This document shows positions 59,569-64,000 of a stretch of DNA of 64,000 nt, in pieces. The position numbers were made by a program, and so were the translations under genes. The stretch is from Actinomadura viridilutea (GTDB lineage: Bacteria; Actinomycetota; Actinomycetes; Streptosporangiales; Streptosporangiaceae). The notes beneath the pieces are model-generated. The model ran no database searches, was not told the DNA's origin, and saw only the letters and a program-made list of their open reading frames with translations. Position 1 is the stretch's first letter, and every line of letters begins with the position of its first letter. The stretch lies in the NCBI GenBank assembly GCA_003001795.1, contig PVNI01000002.1:434001-498000 (forward strand), written 5' to 3'.

Positions 59569-60723
59569 GTGACCACCCCCGTGCGTGATCTTCCGCTGCT
59601 GCTCCTGGGCCGGGGCGCGGACCCGGACAGCGAGCGCGGCGTCGACTGCCCCGGCGACCTGCCCCCCGCGTCCGACCCCGCGCTGGTGGAGCGCGCCAGG
59701 GCCGCCAAGGCCGCGCTGGGCGACCGGGTGTTCGTGCTGGGCCACCACTACCAGCGCGACGAGGTGATCCAGTTCGCCGACGTCACCGGCGACTCGTTCA
59801 AGCTGGCCCGGGAGGCGGCGGCCCGTCCGCAGGCGCCGTACGTGGTGTTCTGCGGCGTGCACTTCATGGCCGAGTCGGCCGACATCCTGACCGCCGACCA
59901 CCAGCGGGTGGTGCTGCCGGACCTGGCCGCGGGCTGCTCGATGGCGGACATGGCCACGTTCGACCAGGTGGAGGAGTGCTGGGAGGTGCTGGAGGACGCC
60001 GGGATCGCCGACGAGGTGGTGCCGGTCACCTACATGAACTCCTCGGCCGACATCAAGGCGTTCGTGGGCCGCCGCGGGGGGACGGTCTGCACGTCGTCCA
60101 ACGCCAAGCGCGCGCTGGAATGGGCGTTCTCCAAGGGGTCGAAGGTGCTGTTCCTGCCCGACCAGCACCTGGGGCGCAACACCGCCGTCCTGCAGATGGG
60201 CATGTCGCTGGACGACTGCGTCGTGTACGACCCGCACCGCCCCGAGGGCGGGCTGTCCCCGCGGCAGCTGCGCGACGCCAAGATGCTGCTGTGGCGCGGC
60301 CACTGCTCCGTGCACGGCCGGTTCACCAAGGAGTCGGTGGACGAGATCCGGGCCCGGGTGCCGGACGTGAACGTGCTCGTCCACCCCGAGTGCCGGCACG
60401 AGGTGGTCGTGGAGGCGGACCTGGTCGGATCCACCGAGTACATCATCAAGACCATCGAGTCGGCCCCGTCCGGGTCGGCGTGGGCGGTCGGCACCGAGCT
60501 GAACCTGGTGCGGCGGCTGGCCAACGCGCACCCCGACAAGAACGTGATGTTCCTGGACCGCACGGTGTGCTTCTGCTCGACGATGAACCGCATCGACATG
60601 CCGCACCTGGTGTGGGCGCTGGAGTCGCTGGCGCGGGACGAGGTCGTCAACCCCATCGAGGTCGACCCGGAGACCGCGCACTACGCCCGCGTCGCCCTCG
60701 ACCAGATGCTGGCGCTGCCGTAG
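59569..60723 (+). CDS. nadA: quinolinate synthase
   Basis: 384 residues. Condenses iminoaspartate with dihydroxyacetone phosphate to quinolinate, using a [4Fe-4S] cluster. Conserved blocks: GHHYQRDEVIQFADVTGDSF (in parts), VFCGVHFMAE, MADMATFDQV, HPECRHEV and CSTMNRIDM, holding the three cluster Cys. GTG start with a perfect AGGAGGG at 59554-59560. No nadB or nadC follows inside the window, which is unusual for actinomycetes where they often form an operon. Confidence 0.95.
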   Translation: MTTPVRDLPLLLLGRGADPDSERGVDCPGDLPPASDPALVERARAAKAALGDRVFVLGHHYQRDEVIQFADVTGDSFKLAREAAARPQAPYVVFCGVHFMAESADILTADHQRVVLPDLAAGCSMADMATFDQVEECWEVLEDAGIADEVVPVTYMNSSADIKAFVGRRGGTVCTSSNAKRALEWAFSKGSKVLFLPDQHLGRNTAVLQMGMSLDDCVVYDPHRPEGGLSPRQLRDAKMLLWRGHCSVHGRFTKESVDEIRARVPDVNVLVHPECRHEVVVEADLVGSTEYIIKTIESAPSGSAWAVGTELNLVRRLANAHPDKNVMFLDRTVCFCSTMNRIDMPHLVWALESLARDEVVNPIEVDPETAHYARVALDQMLALP

Positions 60724-60807
60724 CGCCGTCGGCGGCCGGGCGGACGCTCCGCGCCCGTCTCGCCCGGCCTCTCCCCTCTCCTCCCGTCGCCCTGTCGCCT
60801 CCTGGCG

Positions 60808-60824
60808 CCGGACGCGCGGTCCGG
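60808..60824. terminator. hairpin between nadA and pspAB
   Basis: CCGGAC (60808-60813) and GTCCGG (60819-60824), 5-nt loop, between convergent stops. Confidence 0.45.
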
Positions 60825-60837
60825 GGTCGCGCGGCCC

Positions 60838-61404
60838 TCAGAACTCCGCGCCCCAGACGGGGAACCAGCGGCCCAGGTCCTCCTCGACGGGCAGGTCGGC
60901 GCCGACGGCCCCGCGCACCTGCAGTTCCAGGGCGTTGTCGCGCCGGTCGCCCGGCAGCGGGGCGAACGGGTAGAAGGTGCCGCGCTTGTAGAGGTAGATC
61001 AGGGCCAGGCGGCGTCCGTCCGGCCCCCGGAACCCGGTCAGCGAGCACAGCAGGTGCGGTCCGAAACCGCCGGCCTCGAGCGTGGAGTTGATCGCGTGCA
61101 GGTCGGTGACCACCGCGGGCAGCTCGTCGGGGGCGTGGCGGACCAGCATCCAGGTGTAGCCGTAGGAGTCGGTGCTCACCTCCACCTTGGGGCCCTCGTC
61201 GGCGTCCAGGAGCTCCTGGATGTCGCGCTGCAGCCGCGCGAACGCCCCGCCCTCGGCGGCGCGGAAGCACACCGAGCCCAGGCCCGTGGGGGTGAACCCG
61301 GTGGCCGCCTCCAGCGTCACCGCGGCGTTCGGCAGCGCGAACAGGCGGTCCAGGTCGGGCGGGGCCGGCTTGGACCGGCCGAGCAGCGCGTCCAGGAACC
61401 TCAT
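60838..61404 (-). CDS. pspAB: PspA-associated protein PspAB
   Basis: 188 residues. Matches the actinobacterial PspAB family found downstream of htpX: N-terminal MRFLDALLGRSKPAPPDLDRLF (in parts), a globular centre with YTWMLVRH, and a C-terminal WFPVWGAEF. The function is not settled; it accompanies the PspA envelope-stress response. Starts two bases after the htpX stop. Confidence 0.85.
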   Translation of the reverse strand: MRFLDALLGRSKPAPPDLDRLFALPNAAVTLEAATGFTPTGLGSVCFRAAEGGAFARLQRDIQELLDADEGPKVEVSTDSYGYTWMLVRHAPDELPAVVTDLHAINSTLEAGGFGPHLLCSLTGFRGPDGRRLALIYLYKRGTFYPFAPLPGDRRDNALELQVRGAVGADLPVEEDLGRWFPVWGAEF

Positions 61405-61406
61405 CG

Positions 61407-62324
61407 TCACAGCCCCCTGCCGAGCCGGGCGGAGATCTGCTGCAGCTGGGCCAGCCTGCGCTCCAGCGGCGGGTGGGTGCTGAACAGCGCCGAGACGCTG
61501 AAGCCCTTGGCGAGGGCGGGCGCGAAGAAGAACGCGTTGAACGGCTCCGCCGCCCGCAGGTCGCGGCTGGGGATGCGGGCCAGCTCCCCCGACACCTTGG
61601 TCAGCGCGCTCGCCAGCGCGGACGGGCGGCCGGTGAGCAGTGCCGCCGCCCGGTCGGCCGACAGCTCGCGGTACCGCGACAGCGCCCGGGTGAGCAGGAA
61701 GCTGATCGCGTACGCCACCGCGCTGACCAGCACCACGGCCAGCAGGACCAGGCCGGCGTTCTGGTCGCCGTTGCGGCGGCCGAACCCGCCCCACAGGCCC
61801 CACTCCAGGCCGAACCGGGTGATCAGCCCGGCGCACACGCCGAGGAAGGAGGCGATGGTCATGACCGCCACGTCCCGGTGCGCGATGTGCGACATCTCGT
61901 GGGCCAGCACGCCCTCCAGTTCCACGGGGTCGAGGCGGCGCAGCAGCCCGGTGGTCACGCACAGCACGGCCCTCTTCTGGTTGCGGCCGGTGGCGAAGGC
62001 GTTGGGCACGTCGGTGTCGGCGACGGCGACGCGCGGCTTGGGCGCGTCCGACATGGCGCAGATGCGGTCGACGACGCCGTGCAGTTCGGGCGCCTCCCGC
62101 GGGGAGACCTCCCGGCCGTGCATGGCGAACAGCGTCAGCCGGTCGGAGAAGAAGTACTGGGCGAGCAGGATCGCGACCGCGACGGCCAGGGCGACCAGCC
62201 CCCAGCCGGGCGCGATCGCGAAGAACGCCGCCACGAAGGCGACGTACACCAGGCCGAGCAGGAACATGGTCACGACCATGCGCGACGTCAGCCCCCGGTC
62301 GGCCGCGTAGCGTGTGCGCGCCAT
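61407..62324 (-). CDS. htpX: HtpX-type M48 membrane metalloprotease
   Basis: 305 residues. Two N-terminal helices, zinc motif HEMSH (142-146), two more helices and the third ligand in YRELSADRAA. It degrades misfolded membrane proteins. It is encoded with PspAB and near PspA/PspAA, forming an envelope-stress cluster. Good GGGAGGGGG before the ATG. The 237 bp before it, towards pspAA, hold no clear gene. Confidence 0.92.
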   Translation of the reverse strand: MARTRYAADRGLTSRMVVTMFLLGLVYVAFVAAFFAIAPGWGLVALAVAVAILLAQYFFSDRLTLFAMHGREVSPREAPELHGVVDRICAMSDAPKPRVAVADTDVPNAFATGRNQKRAVLCVTTGLLRRLDPVELEGVLAHEMSHIAHRDVAVMTIASFLGVCAGLITRFGLEWGLWGGFGRRNGDQNAGLVLLAVVLVSAVAYAISFLLTRALSRYRELSADRAAALLTGRPSALASALTKVSGELARIPSRDLRAAEPFNAFFFAPALAKGFSVSALFSTHPPLERRLAQLQQISARLGRGL

Positions 62325-62561
62325 GAACGGCCCCCTCCCGTCGTCGGTCCCATCGGCATTCCGGGCGTCCCCGAAATCCCATTAAAAGAACGTGCGACGG
62401 GACGCATTTGTGCCCTTGAGCAGCGGCGGCCCGGCGTTCTCCGGGCAGGCGCGCTCGAAGGGGGCGGGGGTGTCACTGTCCGGCGACGCGCGCCACGAGG
62501 GCGCTGCGCGCGGACGTCAGGGAGATGCGCGGTCGGTGCGACGGGCGACCGCGCGGCGGCG

Positions 62562-62840
62562 TCAGCCCGGGATGAGCCCCTCGTCGCCGAGCATGCCGCG
62601 CACCTCGTCGATGGTCGCGTCGACGGGCGGCAGCACGAGCTCCGACGGCTCCAGGCTGTCGGCGGGCAGCGCCGTGCCGACCTTGCGCACGTTGTCCAGC
62701 AGCGAGCGCAGGGCGCCGCGGAAGGTGTCCTCGTCCCCCGTCTCGATCGCCGACTCCAGCCGGGCGTCGAGGTCGTTGAGCGCGGGCAGGTCGGTCTCGG
62801 CGACCTCGAACTGCCCCTCGCCCATGATCCTGACGATCAC
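62562..62840 (-). CDS. pspAA: PspA-associated protein PspAA
   Basis: 92 residues: VIVRIMGEGQFEV at the start, LNDLDARLESAIE and the C-terminal DEVRGMLGDEGLIPG, the family hallmarks. The GTG overlaps the pspA stop as GTGA. Forms a stress-response unit with PspA in actinomycetes. Confidence 0.9.
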   Translation of the reverse strand: MIVRIMGEGQFEVAETDLPALNDLDARLESAIETGDEDTFRGALRSLLDNVRKVGTALPADSLEPSELVLPPVDATIDEVRGMLGDEGLIPG

Positions 62841-63676
62841 TGCCCACCCCCGGGCTGCTGCGGGTACTGCGCCTGCTGCTGAGCCTGCTGAGGGGTCTGC
62901 TGCTGGGCCTGCTGCGCGGCGTCCTGCTGCTGCGGCTGCGCGTCCGGCGCGCCCTTCTCGAGCTGCTTGGGCGCCGGCGCCTGCCCCAGCTCGGCCTTCA
63001 TCCGCTCCAGCTCCAGCTCCACGCCGGTGGTGGCGCCCATGCGGTCCAGCTCGGCCTGGATGTCGTCCTTGGGCCCGGTGAAGTCCTCCAGGGCGCCGGA
63101 GGCCAGCAGCTCGTCGATCGCCCCGGCGCGGGCCTTCATGGTCTCGGTCTTCTCCTCGGCCCGCTGGATGGCCAGACCGACGTCGCCCATCTCCTCGGAG
63201 ATGCCGGAGAACGCCTCGTTGATCTTGGTCTGCGCCTCGGCCGCGGTGTAGGTCGCCTTGATCGTCTCCTTGCGGGTGCGGAAGGCGTCCACCTTGGCCT
63301 GCAGCCGCTGCGAGGCGAGCGTGAGCTTCTCCTCCTCGGCCTGCAGCTGCTCGTACTGCGTCCGCAGCTCGTTGAGCTGGGAGTCGAGCCCGGCCCGCCG
63401 CTCCAGCGCCGCCCTGGCCAGATCCTCCCGGCCCACCTGCAGCGCCTTGCGCCCCTGCTCGGTGAGCTTGTTGTGCTGCTGCTCCAACTGGTTGATCTGC
63501 AGTTCCAGACGCTTGCGCGAGGTCGCGACGTCGGCCACACCCCGACGGACCTTCTGCAGCATCTCCAGCTGGCGCTGGTAGGAATAGTCGAGGGTCTCCC
63601 GAGGATCCTCCATGCGGTCCAGAGCCTTGTTCGCCTTGGACCTGAAGATCATCGACATTCGCTTCATCACGCTCAT
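62837..63676 (-). CDS. pspA: phage shock protein A (PspA/IM30/Vipp1 family)
   Basis: 279 residues, almost wholly helical coiled coil. N-terminal MSMIFRSKANKALDRMEDP-like membrane-binding helix, the DPRETLDYSYQRQ block and long heptad helices to about residue 240. The C-terminus is a Gln/Pro/Ala-rich low-complexity tail (about 245-279) not usual in PspA. It forms membrane-stabilising ESCRT-III-like polymers under envelope stress. The ATG at 63676 or the one three codons later could be the start. Confidence 0.93.
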   Translation of the reverse strand: MSVMKRMSMIFRSKANKALDRMEDPRETLDYSYQRQLEMLQKVRRGVADVATSRKRLELQINQLEQQHNKLTEQGRKALQVGREDLARAALERRAGLDSQLNELRTQYEQLQAEEEKLTLASQRLQAKVDAFRTRKETIKATYTAAEAQTKINEAFSGISEEMGDVGLAIQRAEEKTETMKARAGAIDELLASGALEDFTGPKDDIQAELDRMGATTGVELELERMKAELGQAPAPKQLEKGAPDAQPQQQDAAQQAQQQTPQQAQQQAQYPQQPGGGQ

Positions 63677-63756
63677 CGCGCGGCGCCGGTCCCTTCGTGT
63701 GCTGGCTCAGTCGCAAACTGGGCTCAATGACCACTGCTGGGGTTCTTATCACCCTA

Positions 63757-63768
63757 CGCGTTAACGCG
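63757..63768. promoter_or_regulatory. perfect palindrome CGCGTTAACGCG in divergent promoter region
   Basis: A 12-bp perfect palindrome between pspA (minus) and the DUF3043 gene (plus), about 80 bp before the pspA start. Candidate operator; no regulator can be named. Confidence 0.4.
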
Positions 63769-63808
63769 CGAGGCAGCCACGATGTTCGCAGCCGGTAGGC
63801 TGAACCTC

Positions 63809-64000
63809 GTGTTCCGACGTCGTACCCAGGAAGCCCCCGCAAATCCTCCCCAGGTAGTAGCCAAGCCGGGCGGCAAGGGGCGTCCGACCCCCAAGCGCCG
63901 CGACGCCGAGAAGCGGCGCCGCCAGCCGATCACCGCGCCGGCCAACCGCAGGGAGGCCTACCGGCGCATGCGCGAGAAGCAGGCGGCCGAACGCGCCAAG
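63809..64000 (+). CDS. DUF3043 protein, N-terminal part
   Basis: GTG-TTC-CGA opens a frame that stays open for 64 codons to the window end. The sequence begins FRRRTQEAP, has a Pro/Gly/Lys linker and then PTPKRRDAEKRRRQPI and NRREAYRRMREKQ, the basic N-terminus of actinobacterial DUF3043 membrane proteins (Rv2206 in mycobacteria); the membrane helices lie beyond the window. TAGGCT at 63796-63801, seven bases before the GTG, fits a leaderless start. Confidence 0.8.
   Translation, partial: MFRRRTQEAPANPPQVVAKPGGKGRPTPKRRDAEKRRRQPITAPANRREAYRRMREKQAAERAK

Overview
The window is a 64 kb piece of a very GC-rich actinobacterial chromosome. It contains only housekeeping and envelope genes: no phage, insertion sequence, CRISPR array, tRNA or rRNA was found. 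The phosphatidylinositol mannosyltransferase PimB-type gene, the qcrCAB and ctaCDEF respiratory genes, PspA with PspAA and PspAB, DUF3043, DUF5954 and frequent GTG starts all fit an actinomycete. A Streptosporangiales/Thermomonosporaceae (Actinomadura-like) source is my inference. From memory, the gene content and rough order (PknL-like PASTA protein, DAHP synthase, acyltransferase, SRPBCC, FadD15-like, PimB, DEDDh/UvrC-like, TrpD, CtaE, QcrCAB, CtaF/CtaC, AdoK, ErpA-like, DUF3043) parallel the Mycobacterium tuberculosis Rv2176 to Rv2206 region.

Layout. 1-5.4 kb: end of a PASTA protein, endonuclease IV, two perfect hairpins, then a minus-strand operon of sensor kinase, LytTR regulator, DUF485 protein and acetate-type symporter, interrupted by a C8G30 homopolymer. 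7-10.4 kb: a molybdopterin enzyme, a DAHP synthase preceded by a Tyr-Phe-Phe-Trp-Phe leader peptide and terminator (an attenuator), and an EamA transporter with its own candidate leader. 10.4-18 kb: DUF5954 protein, ThiI, a 6-phosphofructokinase carrying the pyrophosphate signature, a DUF692 (MNIO) enzyme with partner, a MacS/MacR-like two-component pair, and PlsC. 18-26 kb: a membrane protein, a nuclease-fold protein, ROK glucokinase, SRPBCC, phosphoesterase, CutC, long-chain acyl-CoA synthetase and an NAD(P)-binding protein. 26-33 kb: secreted DUF1996 and DUF4142 proteins, then a three-gene operon of a degenerate LytM-fold anchor, a two-haem cytochrome b and a NuoF/ferredoxin protein. 33-34.4 kb: gene-poor, with a probable decayed gene. 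34-40 kb: PimB, then ctaE-qcrC-qcrA-qcrB. 40-46.5 kb: receiver-like protein, trpD, Lrp ligand-binding protein, rhomboid, DEDDh/GIY-YIG fusion and NYN protein. 46.5-52.6 kb: a cell-wall block of NlpC/P60 hydrolase, a long structured leader with a c-di-AMP (ydaO) riboswitch, a secreted HExxH peptidase, an M48 peptidase and an L,D-transpeptidase. 52.8-64 kb: ctaC-ctaD-ctaF, cysteine desulfurase with TusA, adenosine kinase, ErpA-like protein, NadA, PspAB-HtpX, PspAA-PspA, and the start of a DUF3043 gene.

Functional links. The qcr and cta operons together encode the bc1-aa3 supercomplex. Cysteine desulfurase, TusA and ThiI could form a sulfur relay. The peptidoglycan enzymes around the c-di-AMP riboswitch suggest a turgor/cell-wall regulon. 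Many genes lack a Shine-Dalgarno but have TANNNT 6-9 nt before the start codon, as expected for leaderless transcripts.
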